NCBI RefSeq assembly: GCF_000686705.1
Contig: NZ_KK366004.1
Coordinates: 248,001-312,000, forward strand
Reading direction: 5' to 3'
DNA from: Clostridium hydrogeniformans DSM 21757
GTDB taxonomy: Bacteria > Bacillota > Clostridia > Clostridiales > Clostridiaceae
DNA: 64,000 bases
Part shown: positions 1-8,984 of the stretch, one piece after another
How the letters are laid out: the number at the start of each line of letters is the position of its first letter
Numbering within the stretch: position 1 is the stretch's first letter
Translations under genes and position numbers: made by a program
Notes under the pieces: model-generated
What the model was told of the DNA's origin: nothing
Seen by the model: the letters and a program-made list of their open reading frames with translations, nothing else
Database searches by the model: none

Positions 1-10
1 GAGGGAATTT

Positions 11-1705
11 ATGAAGTTTAAAGAATTTAGCTATGAAAGACCAGATATAATAGGCTTAAAAAAGGATTTTCAAAAGCTTATAAAGAGTTTAAAGGATTCA
101 GAGTCTCTAGAAGCTCAAATATCTCAAATAAAACATATAAATCTTTTAAGAAATGAGATTGATACAGTGTATAGCATATGCTATGTAAGGCATAGCATAG
201 ATACAAATGATAAGTTTTATGAAGAAGAACAAAAATATTTTGATGAAGTTATGCCTATATATGATGGAATAATAAGCGACTACTATAAGGCATTAAGTGA
301 TTCAAAATTTAAAGTTGAATTAGAAAAAGAATTCGGTAAACAACTCTTTAATATTGCTAAATGTCATGTAAATACCTTTTCAGAAGAAATAATACCAGAT
401 CTTCAAGAAGAAAATAGATTGGTATCAGAATACACTAAGGTTTTAGCAGGAGCTAAGATTGAATTTCAGGGAGAAGTTTTAAATTTAGCAGGACTTACTC
501 CACTTCAATTGGATAAAGATAGAAAAACTAGAAAAGAAGCCAATGAGGCTAAATATTCTTTCTTTGAAGAAAAGGAAGAAACCCTAGATAGAATTTTCGA
601 TGATTTAGTTAAAGTTAGAACAAGAATAGCGAAAAAACTAGGATTTAATAATTTTATAGATCTTGCTTATGCAAGGCTTTGTAGGACAGACTATGGTCCT
701 TTAATGGTTAAGAATTTTAGAGAGCAGGTAAAGAAATATATAGTTCCAGTATGTGATAGCCTTTATGAAAGGCAAAGAAAGAGATTAGGACTAGATTCCC
801 TTAACTATTATGATGAAAACTTTAAATTTTTAAGTGGTAATGCAACTCCAAAGGGGGATGCTCAATGGATTTTAGAAAGAGGACGTGAAATGTACTCTGA
901 TTTTTCAGCGGAAACTAAAGAGTTCTTTGACTTTATGATGGATAATGAACTTATGGATGTTATAAATAGGGAAGGAAAGGCTAGTGGCGGATATTGCACG
1001 TATATACCTAATTATAAAAGTCCGTTTATCTTTTCAAACTTTAATGGAACCTCTGGAGATATCGATGTATTAACTCATGAAGCAGGACATGCATTCCAAA
1101 GCTATTTAAGCAGAGATTATTCAGTACCAGAGTACTATTTTCCAACCCTTGAAGCTTGTGAGATTCACTCTATGAGTATGGAATTTTTTACTTGGCCTTG
1201 GATGGAATTATTTTTTAAAGAAGACAGTGATAAGTATAAATATTCTCATTTAAGCAAGGCATTAGAATTTATACCTTACGGGGTGGCAGTAGATGAGTTC
1301 CAACACTTTATTTATGAGAATCCAGAGGCTTCAAAAGAGGAGAGAAAAACTGCCTTTAGGAATATTGAAAAGAAATATCTTCCTCACAGGAACTATGAGG
1401 ATAATAAATTCTTAGATAAAGGAACTTATTGGTATCAACAAAGACATATTTTCCAATCACCTTTTTATTATATAGATTATACCTTAGCTCAGATATGTGC
1501 TCTTCAATTCTTTAAAAAATCCTTAAGGAATAAAGAGAAGGCATGGGGAGAGTATTTAGACCTATGCAAAAAAGGTGGTTCTAAGAGCTTCTTAAAGCTT
1601 TTAAGAACTTGCCACTTAAATTCTCCATTCCAGCCGGGTACTATAGAGAAGGTTATAACAAAGTGTAAGTCTATATTAGATGGTATAGATGATAGTAAAT
1701 TATAA
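11..1705 (+). CDS. pepF: M3 family oligoendopeptidase F
   Basis: Cytosolic zinc metallopeptidase of the M3/PepF family that cleaves short peptides. At 564 aa it is normal length. The zinc site HEAGH lies at residues 356-360, and the third ligand is probably the Glu in the PTLEACEIHSM stretch near residue 384. There is no signal peptide. The ATG follows a GAGGG ribosome site at the extreme start of the window, so upstream context is unknown. The TAA is followed by a gene-free stretch carrying a repeat and a strong hairpin. Oligopeptide turnover fits an amino-acid-using anaerobe. The family call is secure; the substrate range is not visible. Confidence 0.93.
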   Translation: MKFKEFSYERPDIIGLKKDFQKLIKSLKDSESLEAQISQIKHINLLRNEIDTVYSICYVRHSIDTNDKFYEEEQKYFDEVMPIYDGIISDYYKALSDSKFKVELEKEFGKQLFNIAKCHVNTFSEEIIPDLQEENRLVSEYTKVLAGAKIEFQGEVLNLAGLTPLQLDKDRKTRKEANEAKYSFFEEKEETLDRIFDDLVKVRTRIAKKLGFNNFIDLAYARLCRTDYGPLMVKNFREQVKKYIVPVCDSLYERQRKRLGLDSLNYYDENFKFLSGNATPKGDAQWILERGREMYSDFSAETKEFFDFMMDNELMDVINREGKASGGYCTYIPNYKSPFIFSNFNGTSGDIDVLTHEAGHAFQSYLSRDYSVPEYYFPTLEACEIHSMSMEFFTWPWMELFFKEDSDKYKYSHLSKALEFIPYGVAVDEFQHFIYENPEASKEERKTAFRNIEKKYLPHRNYEDNKFLDKGTYWYQQRHIFQSPFYYIDYTLAQICALQFFKKSLRNKEKAWGEYLDLCKKGGSKSFLKLLRTCHLNSPFQPGTIEKVITKCKSILDGIDDSKL

Positions 1706-1794
1706 AAGAATATTACAATAAAATTAAAACTATTTTTAAAATATAAACTTAATTTAAAGTGAGGCTATATTATAGTTTAATTATTTAAGGGAAA

Positions 1795-1908
1795 TTATAT
1801 ATGTTTTTTGATTCAAAACTTATCTTATGCACTACTTAAGAGCTAAGGTTTTAAAGGATTTAAGTGCATGTATAAGTTAAGATTCAAGCTAAAAAACCCT
1901 ATATATAG
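1795..1908 (+). repeat. MITE-like dispersed repeat, copy R1 (diverged)
   Basis: The right half (TGTATAAGTTAAGATTCAAG followed by AAAAACCCTATATATA) matches the right half of the copies at 3036 and 47453. The two ends form a long imperfect inverted repeat; the left arm has AACTTATCTTATGCACTA and the right arm has TAGTGCAT-like and ATAAGTTAAG-like complements. It lies between the pepF stop and a terminator hairpin, in a gap (1706-2091) with no credible gene. Family membership is inferred by eye. Confidence 0.6.
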
Positions 1909-1956
1909 TATTACAATTATAAGTTATAGATAAAATAAAAAAATCATTATAAAATA

Positions 1957-2008
1957 AGGTTGTCTCATAATCCACATATATAGGAATTATGAGACAACCT
2001 ATTTTTTA
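1957..2008 (+). terminator. Intrinsic terminator, convergent pepF / DMT transporter
   Basis: A 15-bp perfect stem, AGGTTGTCTCATAAT paired with ATTATGAGACAACCT, has a 14-nt loop and is followed by ATTTTTT. It ends transcription from the left. The A-rich left flank may also let it serve the minus-strand transporter gene. Confidence 0.85.
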
Positions 2009-2091
2009 TGTATATAATATGGGGAAGGGGAATTGACTTTTAATATAATATTCTTGCAGAAAAATTAAATCTCATAATTTAGTTTAATAGT

Positions 2092-2997
2092 TTAGATATC
2101 ATTAGTTTTACTACTTAGTTTCTTTCTTTTTTTCTTCAAAAAGCTTAGTTTTGTTTCACTTATAATTATAGAAGAAAATATAACTATGCAGCCTATAAAC
2201 ATTTCAAAGGTAAAGCTTTCCTTTAAAAGTATAACTGAAAGAATACTACCAAAGACACATTCTGTGGATAGAATTATTGCAGTGTGGGTAGAAGAGGTAT
2301 GTTTTTGAGCTATATTTTGAAGCAGAAAAGCAATTAATGTACTAAATATACCAAGATAAAATAAGGCAAAGGTACCACTTAAGGTAAAGTTACTTGGTAT
2401 AGGTTCTGTAAAGATAGCTACAAAAAAAGATAAAACTGCAGAAGTCCCAAGTTGAATTATAGTTAATACAATAGGATTAGTTTTAGATGCAAAATATCCT
2501 ACAGATACAATATGTAATGCAAAGAATAATGCACATACAAGAGTTAATATGTCCCCAATATTTATTCCACTTAAAGAATCCTGTAATGTAAGTATAGAAA
2601 TACCTAGGAAGCATAGGAAAGCAGAAAATATTGAGTATATATCAGGTCTTTTTTTACATATTCCCCAATAAAGAAATGGAACTATAACTACATTTGTGGC
2701 AGTCAAAAAAGCTTGCTTGGCAGCACCAGTATATTGAAGTCCTACTGTTTGGATACCAAAAGCTAAGAATAAAAATATTCCAACTATAAGTCCATTTTTA
2801 AGATCCTGTTTATTCATGCTTTTTAAAGTTTTTCTAAAAACTAATGCCATAAGAAGTGTAGAAATCATAAATCTTATAGTCATCATATAAAAGGGTTTAG
2901 CAATAGTTAAGGCTTCTTTTGATGCAACAAAACCAGCCCCCCAAACAAATGCAACTATAACTAATGAAATATCTGCATAAATAAGTTTTTTATTCAC
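2092..2997 (-). CDS. EamA/DMT-family membrane transporter
   Basis: A 301-aa integral membrane protein with about ten hydrophobic helices arranged as two EamA repeats. The first covers residues of about 10-135 and the second about 150-285. This is the usual drug/metabolite transporter layout for small-molecule export or uptake. The start is GTG, preceded by AAAGGAGG at good spacing. The C-terminus is lysine-rich, as expected for a cytosolic tail. It is transcribed alone on the minus strand and substrate cannot be read from sequence. Confidence 0.88.
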   Translation of the reverse strand: MNKKLIYADISLVIVAFVWGAGFVASKEALTIAKPFYMMTIRFMISTLLMALVFRKTLKSMNKQDLKNGLIVGIFLFLAFGIQTVGLQYTGAAKQAFLTATNVVIVPFLYWGICKKRPDIYSIFSAFLCFLGISILTLQDSLSGINIGDILTLVCALFFALHIVSVGYFASKTNPIVLTIIQLGTSAVLSFFVAIFTEPIPSNFTLSGTFALFYLGIFSTLIAFLLQNIAQKHTSSTHTAIILSTECVFGSILSVILLKESFTFEMFIGCIVIFSSIIISETKLSFLKKKRKKLSSKTNDI

Positions 2998-3035
2998 TAT
3001 AAGTCCTCCTTTAAGTTAAATTATGAATTATAAAA

Positions 3036-3145
3036 ACTATAGGGTTTTTACATAAACACTTAACTTATCCCTTAAAAATATCCTTGATTTATCTTTCTTT
3101 GTATAGGTGTATAAATTAAGTTTAAAACTTAAAACCCTATATGGT
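3036..3145 (+). repeat. MITE-like dispersed repeat, copy R2 (best-preserved)
   Basis: The element starts with ACTATAGGGTTTTTA and ends with TAAAACCCTATATGGT, giving imperfect terminal inverted repeats of about 30 bp. Internal landmarks are ATAAACACTTAACTTAT and TATCCTTGATTTATC, shared almost exactly with 53265-53348 and with 47453-47558 in reverse. A weaker fragment follows at about 3205-3240. No coding capacity is seen. Confidence 0.75.
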
Positions 3146-3438
3146 TTTAATATCTTTGATTCACTTATACAAACATTGATTCATTAAAATTATTAGTTTT
3201 AAAAGGGTATAAATAAGTTTTAATTTAAAACCACATATTGTAGCTATGAATTCCTCTATTCTATGTAAATAAAATGCAGGAGTTTAAGCTATATATGTTA
3301 AACTTTAGCTCTACATATATCTTAATAGGTTAAAACATATTATTCAATGGAATTTCAACATATATAGAAAGAATTACCTTAATTAAAAATCTCCTAATTA
3401 CATAACATAAAGTTAAAGATGAACAAAGGAGGATGAAA

Positions 3439-4215
3439 ATGAGGAAGAGTTTAAATTTAGGAATTATATTATTATTTATTATGTGTTTTTTATATCTATC
3501 TTCATTTTATAAGGTGAATGCTTTAGAAAACCACAGTGGGGACAATGTAGCTAATGCAGATGAGAAAGTCGTATTTTTAACATTTGATGATGGACCCTCA
3601 AGAAATAATACCCCTAAAATTTTAAATATATTAAAAGAAAATAATGTTTATGGAACTTTTTTTGTTGTAGGATACAAAGCGGAGAGTAATCCTGAATTAG
3701 TGAAAAGGCTAAGAGATAACGGTATGTGTGTACTTCCTCATTCCTATAGTCATAATTATAAGAGTTTATATAGTAGTGTAGACGGGTTTATGAAAGATTT
3801 AGAAAGATGTACTAATGTTATAGAAGATGCCACTGGGGAAAGAATACTTAAGGTATTTAGGTTTCCAGGAGGGTCTGATAATAGAGTATCCAGCTTAGAC
3901 ACTATGAAAGATATAAGAGCTACTGTTAGGGATAAGGGATATAAATATGTAGATTGGAATATAAGTTCAGAAGATGCCACGGCCTATAGAGTTTCTGTAT
4001 CTAAGATAGTAAATAGTGTGAAAAAAGATTCTAGGGGAGCTAAGGTTGGAGTAGTACTTATGCATGATGCTGAGGCAAAGGATACTACAGTAGAAGCATT
4101 ACCATATATAATTAAAAATTTTAAGGAAAATGGCTATGTATTTAAGACCTTTGATGAAGCTACAGAGAGTGATATAAAAACAATGGAGTTATGTAGAATT
4201 ATTAATAGGGAGTGA
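3439..4215 (+). CDS. Exported polysaccharide deacetylase (NodB fold)
   Basis: Carbohydrate esterase family 4-like protein of 258 aa with an N-terminal signal or anchor helix (LGIILLFIMCFLYLSS). The NodB motifs follow in order: TFDDGPS (general-base Asp and metal Asp), HSYSHNY (metal His pair), RFPGG and a late LMHDA. It probably removes N-acetyl groups from peptidoglycan or another wall glycan outside the membrane. The ATG at 3439 is chosen because AGGAGG ends directly against the alternative ATG at 3433 and is 6 nt from this one. The stop lies inside a 48-bp palindrome. Confidence 0.87.
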   Translation: MRKSLNLGIILLFIMCFLYLSSFYKVNALENHSGDNVANADEKVVFLTFDDGPSRNNTPKILNILKENNVYGTFFVVGYKAESNPELVKRLRDNGMCVLPHSYSHNYKSLYSSVDGFMKDLERCTNVIEDATGERILKVFRFPGGSDNRVSSLDTMKDIRATVRDKGYKYVDWNISSEDATAYRVSVSKIVNSVKKDSRGAKVGVVLMHDAEAKDTTVEALPYIIKNFKENGYVFKTFDEATESDIKTMELCRIINRE

Positions 4216-4244
4216 GGATTAATCCTCACTCCCTATTAATAATT
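4197..4244. terminator. 48-bp perfect palindrome over the deacetylase stop codon
   Basis: Each 24-nt arm is the exact reverse complement of the other, with no unpaired loop. The centre is between 4220 and 4221, with GGATT meeting AATCC. The TGA stop of the upstream gene (4213-4215) lies inside the left arm. There is no run of T residues after it, so classical intrinsic termination is weak. It could end or stabilise the deacetylase mRNA and also face the convergent gatD end. Confidence 0.6.
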
Positions 4245-4340
4245 AGTATAAGACTTTACAATACAAGTATCTCTTTATTTAGCCTAAGTGTAAATATAAA
4301 AATTCAAATTATAAAATCTGAGTATTTATAAAGTTAGGTT

Positions 4341-5072
4341 TTAATTTTTATGTTCTATTTTAGATAATATATGTTCTTTAGCTTTAAGTTCCATTATATC
4401 GTTAAGGTGCTCTAATTCTACATCATTATATTTACTATTAAGGGCGGTTTCTAACAATCTATCTGAAAGCTCAGGATTCTTAGATAAAAGGGATCCATGG
4501 AAATATGTACAATAAGTATTTTTATATATACATCCTTCATATCCATCCTCACCATTATTTCCAAAGCCAAGAAGACATTTACCAAGAGGTTTTAATCCTT
4601 CTCCTAAATATGTTCTACCAGAATGATTTTCAAAACCAACATAGCTTTCATTAAGCTCTTCATTTACTATGGCAGTATTTCCTATAAATCTAGTGTCCCC
4701 TGCCTTAGTATATAGTGGTAAAATATTAAGACCAGGAAGTTTTTCACCTTCTGGAGTTGTATAGTATTCTCCAAGGAGCTGATATCCACCGCATATAGCA
4801 AGGAGGACTCCACCTCGTTCTATATAATCTTCTATAGCATCTCTTTTGGTTTCCTTAAGGTCCTTAGACACTATGGATTGTTCATAGTCTTGACCACCAC
4901 CAAAAAACACTATATCATAATCAGATTCATTAAATTCATCTCCTAAAGAAACATTATGTATATTAACTTTTATATCTCTTTCCTCTGCTCTCCATTTAAG
5001 TATTAATATATTTCCTAAATCACCATAAGAATTAAGCAAATCAGGATATAAATGGCAAATATTTAATTCCAT
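4341..5072 (-). CDS. gatD: Lipid II isoglutaminyl synthase, glutaminase subunit GatD
   Basis: A 243-aa class I (CobB/CobQ-like) glutamine amidotransferase that supplies ammonia to MurT for amidating D-Glu of the peptidoglycan stem peptide. The nucleophile is C94 in AICGGYQLLG and the catalytic His is H192 in YFHGS. The ATG follows AAAAGGAGG at ideal spacing. It sits 18 nt downstream of murT on the same strand, the conserved murT-gatD order of Gram-positives. The pairing with MurT separates it from cobyric acid synthase relatives. Confidence 0.92.
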   Translation of the reverse strand: MELNICHLYPDLLNSYGDLGNILILKWRAEERDIKVNIHNVSLGDEFNESDYDIVFFGGGQDYEQSIVSKDLKETKRDAIEDYIERGGVLLAICGGYQLLGEYYTTPEGEKLPGLNILPLYTKAGDTRFIGNTAIVNEELNESYVGFENHSGRTYLGEGLKPLGKCLLGFGNNGEDGYEGCIYKNTYCTYFHGSLLSKNPELSDRLLETALNSKYNDVELEHLNDIMELKAKEHILSKIEHKN

Positions 5073-5090
5073 TTTAAGTCCTCCTTTTAA

Positions 5091-6485
5091 TTACCAAAGA
5101 TTTTTTATATAACCTTTAGAATGAAGATATTTTCTGTAGTTAATCATGGCAGTATAGGTAGTTAATACATAAACCTTATCATTTTTACAATTTTTAATTT
5201 CTTCTGTAATCCTATCAAAAGTTTTACATAGTTGAAATTCCTTGTAGTTTAATCCACTTATTTTAAGCCTAACAGCCATATCATAAAGACGTTCACCACC
5301 AATTAGAACATCATCAACTTCTAAGTTACTAAGCTTTTCAAAATTTACATCCCAAAGCCAAGAAACATCACGACCATCTGCATAATTATCATTAAGTAAA
5401 AAAGCAAGGGACATGTTTTCTTTAGATAAACAAAGGGTATCTAAAGATTGGTTATATCCAGCTGGATTTTTTACTAGGAACATTTTAATTTCTTTTCCGT
5501 CAATATTTATAACTTCTTGTCTTCCAAAGGTAGCACTTTGGTTTTCAAGGGATTTTATTATAGTATCGGTAGGAACATTTAATTCCTTGGTTATTGCATA
5601 AGCACAAAGAGCATTATATATGTTATATAATCCAGATTGACTTAAGGATACCTTTGAACCATTTATTAAAACATTAGAACTATCAGGAGTAACCTCTATT
5701 ATGGAGTCTACTGAGTACTGTAATTCTTCCCTTTTATATCCACAATTACTACAATAAAAATCTCCTAAGTGATTGTAGGTAATAAAGTTATATTGGTAAG
5801 GAGTCTTACAAACCTTACAAAACTTTGCATCAGCATTAAGTTCAGCTATTTTTGAATTATTTATGGATTCTTTAAAACCATAATATATTGTTTCATTTTC
5901 AACATCTAATTTTCCAAGTAGGGATTCATCTCCATTTAAAAGAAGTTTAGTCTTTGGAACCTTAACTACACCTTCCATTATTTTATTTAATGTGGTATAA
6001 ACTTCCCCATATCTATCTAACTGATCTCTGAAAAGATTAGTTATAGTAATAATTTCTGGAGTTAAATGTTCAGTTATAAATTTAACGTTAGCTTCATCAA
6101 CTTCAATAACTGCTATTTTTTCTTCTTTAGAGAAAAATGAGTAATTATCTGCAAAACAAGCTACTATTCCAGGAAGCATATTAGCTCCAGTATTATTAGT
6201 TATAACATTATTACCATTAGCTTTTAAAATATTATAAATCATGCTAGTAGTTGTTGTTTTACCATTGGTTCCTGTAACTAATACTACTTTATAACCCTTA
6301 GATAAAGGTTTTAATATGTTTTTACTAATCTTTAAGGCTACTTTTCCAGGAAAATTACTTCCTCCTTTAAAAAGGTGTTTTGCTAAAAATAGTGTAACTT
6401 TTGCACCTAATATACTTAAAAAATTCTTAATATTAATCTTGAACACCACCTTAGTTTTATATAGCTTTAGGCATCTTAAAAACAA
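5091..6485 (-). CDS. murT: Lipid II isoglutaminyl synthase, ligase subunit MurT
   Basis: A Mur-ligase-family ATP enzyme that amidates the alpha-carboxyl of D-Glu in lipid II together with GatD. It shows the P-loop VTGTNGKTTTT near residue 68, a four-cysteine zinc ribbon insert (CKVC ... CSNC, about residues 208-235) typical of MurT, and the C-terminal DUF1727-type region. Length is 464 aa from the TTG at 6485. That start has only a weak ribosome site, and the GTG codons at 6449 or 6446 could be the true start, giving about 452 aa. It is transcribed with gatD. Confidence 0.92.
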   Translation of the reverse strand: MFLRCLKLYKTKVVFKINIKNFLSILGAKVTLFLAKHLFKGGSNFPGKVALKISKNILKPLSKGYKVVLVTGTNGKTTTTSMIYNILKANGNNVITNNTGANMLPGIVACFADNYSFFSKEEKIAVIEVDEANVKFITEHLTPEIITITNLFRDQLDRYGEVYTTLNKIMEGVVKVPKTKLLLNGDESLLGKLDVENETIYYGFKESINNSKIAELNADAKFCKVCKTPYQYNFITYNHLGDFYCSNCGYKREELQYSVDSIIEVTPDSSNVLINGSKVSLSQSGLYNIYNALCAYAITKELNVPTDTIIKSLENQSATFGRQEVINIDGKEIKMFLVKNPAGYNQSLDTLCLSKENMSLAFLLNDNYADGRDVSWLWDVNFEKLSNLEVDDVLIGGERLYDMAVRLKISGLNYKEFQLCKTFDRITEEIKNCKNDKVYVLTTYTAMINYRKYLHSKGYIKNLW

Positions 6486-6750
6486 ATAATTCTTCAGTTA
6501 ATTATTTTTATGTAATACTGATTTAGAAGAATATGCTACTATATAATATTATATAGTATATCTTTTTTATTTACATAAAATATATTTTATACCTTAGATT
6601 AGTTATTTTACTTAAGCTACCTTATAACTAGTCTACCTAAATTATATACAATAAAAATCAGGAATAATCAATAGATAATAAGGGGAACTATGGAGTTTAT
6701 ATTAAGTTTTTGATAAAATTAAGTTGTATAGTAAATGGTGGAGGGAATTT

Positions 6751-8541
6751 ATGAATAAAGTTTTAAATTTGTTACACAAGGTTAAGAAAACATTTACAAA
6801 AGAAGATTCTACAGAAAACAATAAAAGTTTAATTATAAAAAATAAAAAATATATAAATATTCTTGGAATAATTATTTTAGCTGTTTTCATATTTTCTATG
6901 GGTATATATATATTTAAAAAAAATACCATTAAAGACAATGAAAAATTTTTTTCTAAGGCTTTAAATAAAGGAGAAATAGAGTATTATGATGGAAACTATG
7001 ATAAGGCAGTAGAAAATTACTTGGAAATCTATGAAAAAGATAAAAATCCATTTTGGTATGGAAAGATAGCAGAAGTATACAGTGTAAGTGGGGATTTAGA
7101 AAACTCTAAAAAATATATAGATTTAACCAAGGAAGAAAGGGAAAAGTTTAAAAGTCATAAAGATATAACAGAGGTTGAAAGAAAAGATAAAGATATCTTA
7201 AATTTAATTGTTTTTAACACTTTTATGAATAAAGATTATAAAGAGGCCATGAATTTAGGAAAGGGTTATCTAAATAAGTATAAGGATAATAAGGAACTTA
7301 TTAAAACCATGTATACTGTATATATGGTAAATGGAGAGGAAAATAATGCAAAAGAATTATTAAAGACATATCCACTAGATGATAAATCAGCCTATGATAA
7401 AGCAGAGTATGCTAGACTTTTAATGCTAGTTAATGAAGAGGAGTCGGCTTTTAGAAATCTTAAGGAAGCATGGTATTTAGATAAGGAAGAATATAAAACT
7501 TACGATATAATAGCTCAAATGTCAGTTTATAATAGGGATATTTTAATAGAAAAGATATCAAAGCTTATAGAAAAGGAACCAGAGGAGTTGAGCTATAAGT
7601 TATGGCTTGCTAAAATATATTCTATAAATAATGAAACTATAGTTAATGCTATGGATATATTAGAAAAGATAAAGGATAGAGATATAGGAAAGCTACAAGT
7701 AAATATTATGAGGGCTAATATGCTCTATGTTATGGAGAAAAAAGAAGAGGCAGATAATATTATCAAAGGTATAGTAGATGGCAATGGAGAGGATTACAGG
7801 GTACTTCATGGTGCAGGATGGTATTACTTTAATAAAGAAGATTATAAAGAAGCTTTAAATTATTGCTTAAAATCTATTGAGAAGAATAAAGAATACCCTG
7901 ATAACTATGGGTTTCTTATGCCAGAAATTTTAAAGGCTATGAAAACTCCGGAAAAGGGAGAACCTTATTTTAGGACGGCCTTATATGTAGAACCATATAA
8001 CTATAATATGCTTTTAAATTTAGCTGATGTTTATTTTAATACTACTAAGGATAATGAAAGAGCTCTTGAATATTTTTCTTTGGCATCTTTTATAAAGCCA
8101 AGGGATGGAAATATAAAATACAATATGGCTATGGTTAATATAGAAAAAGGAAATAAGGAAGAGGCAGAAAAATTATTAAAGGAATGTATAAAAATAGATG
8201 AAACCTCACCTAAATATCAGAGAACCATTGGTACCTTATATATGCTTAATGGAAATACTGAAGATGGGATAAATGCAACAAGAAATGCTTATGAAATTGA
8301 TAAGTCTGATATACTTAATTTAAATAATGCAGGATGCTATTATTTAAATTTTACAGAAGACTTAGAAAGAGGAGTATATAACATAAAGAAAGCTTATGAG
8401 GGTATTTCTGATAACACTGATGATTATACAAAAAGGGTTATTAAAGAAAATTATGATAAGGCAGAGAAGTTTTTAAATGAATATAAGGAAAGTAAAGGTG
8501 GAGAAAAAATAGTACTTCCTGATTTTGAGCTTTTTTATTAA
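6751..8541 (+). CDS. Membrane-anchored tetratricopeptide repeat protein
   Basis: A 596-aa protein with a short basic cytoplasmic N-terminus and one membrane helix (residues about 32-52, INILGIIILAVFIFSMGIYIF). A long TPR-like helical array follows, with units such as EYYDGNYDKAVENYLEIYEK, GWYYFNKEDYKEALNYCLKS and DNERALEYFSLASFIKPRDG. TPR arrays are protein-binding scaffolds; no catalytic domain is seen. The start at 6751 is used because GGAGG lies 7 nt before it. An in-frame ATG at 6724 has no such site. It is monocistronic and its specific role is not recognisable. Confidence 0.82.
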   Translation: MNKVLNLLHKVKKTFTKEDSTENNKSLIIKNKKYINILGIIILAVFIFSMGIYIFKKNTIKDNEKFFSKALNKGEIEYYDGNYDKAVENYLEIYEKDKNPFWYGKIAEVYSVSGDLENSKKYIDLTKEEREKFKSHKDITEVERKDKDILNLIVFNTFMNKDYKEAMNLGKGYLNKYKDNKELIKTMYTVYMVNGEENNAKELLKTYPLDDKSAYDKAEYARLLMLVNEEESAFRNLKEAWYLDKEEYKTYDIIAQMSVYNRDILIEKISKLIEKEPEELSYKLWLAKIYSINNETIVNAMDILEKIKDRDIGKLQVNIMRANMLYVMEKKEEADNIIKGIVDGNGEDYRVLHGAGWYYFNKEDYKEALNYCLKSIEKNKEYPDNYGFLMPEILKAMKTPEKGEPYFRTALYVEPYNYNMLLNLADVYFNTTKDNERALEYFSLASFIKPRDGNIKYNMAMVNIEKGNKEEAEKLLKECIKIDETSPKYQRTIGTLYMLNGNTEDGINATRNAYEIDKSDILNLNNAGCYYLNFTEDLERGVYNIKKAYEGISDNTDDYTKRVIKENYDKAEKFLNEYKESKGGEKIVLPDFELFY

Positions 8542-8984
8542 TATTCTCTTTAAATTAAAGTATAGATTCAAAGAAGAAAAGGGAAGTAATTAAAAAGCAG
8601 ATGAAGTTGCTTGGAGCCGTTATTATTCTAATAATCTATGCAAAGTAAGACTTTAGTTAGGTATAGAAAAGTATTATGTTATATATAATATAATTTAACA
8701 TATAAATCTATAAAAGAATTAAGTTGTATTTTATAAATAATAGAAGAAGACTTTAAATTATCAATAATAACAATTATAATATAAATACAGAATGATAAAT
8801 AAGTAAACATAAGAGTTTTAGACATTAGAATAAATGTATAGGTTATAGTAATAATAATTCAATTAGAAAGTTACTTATAACTTATATACAGTACTTTTTT
8901 AAATAGAACATAGTCTTAAGATAAAAATCACTTCATAGTTATAACAGAGTTAATAGAACTAAGTATACTAGGAGGAGATGAATT
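8542..8984. other. Gene-free interval before manA
   Basis: This 443-nt interval is AT-rich, with frequent stops in all frames, no convincing ribosome-site-linked ORF and no strong hairpin. It presumably holds the manA promoter, but no clear -35/-10 pair was found. Confidence 0.5.
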
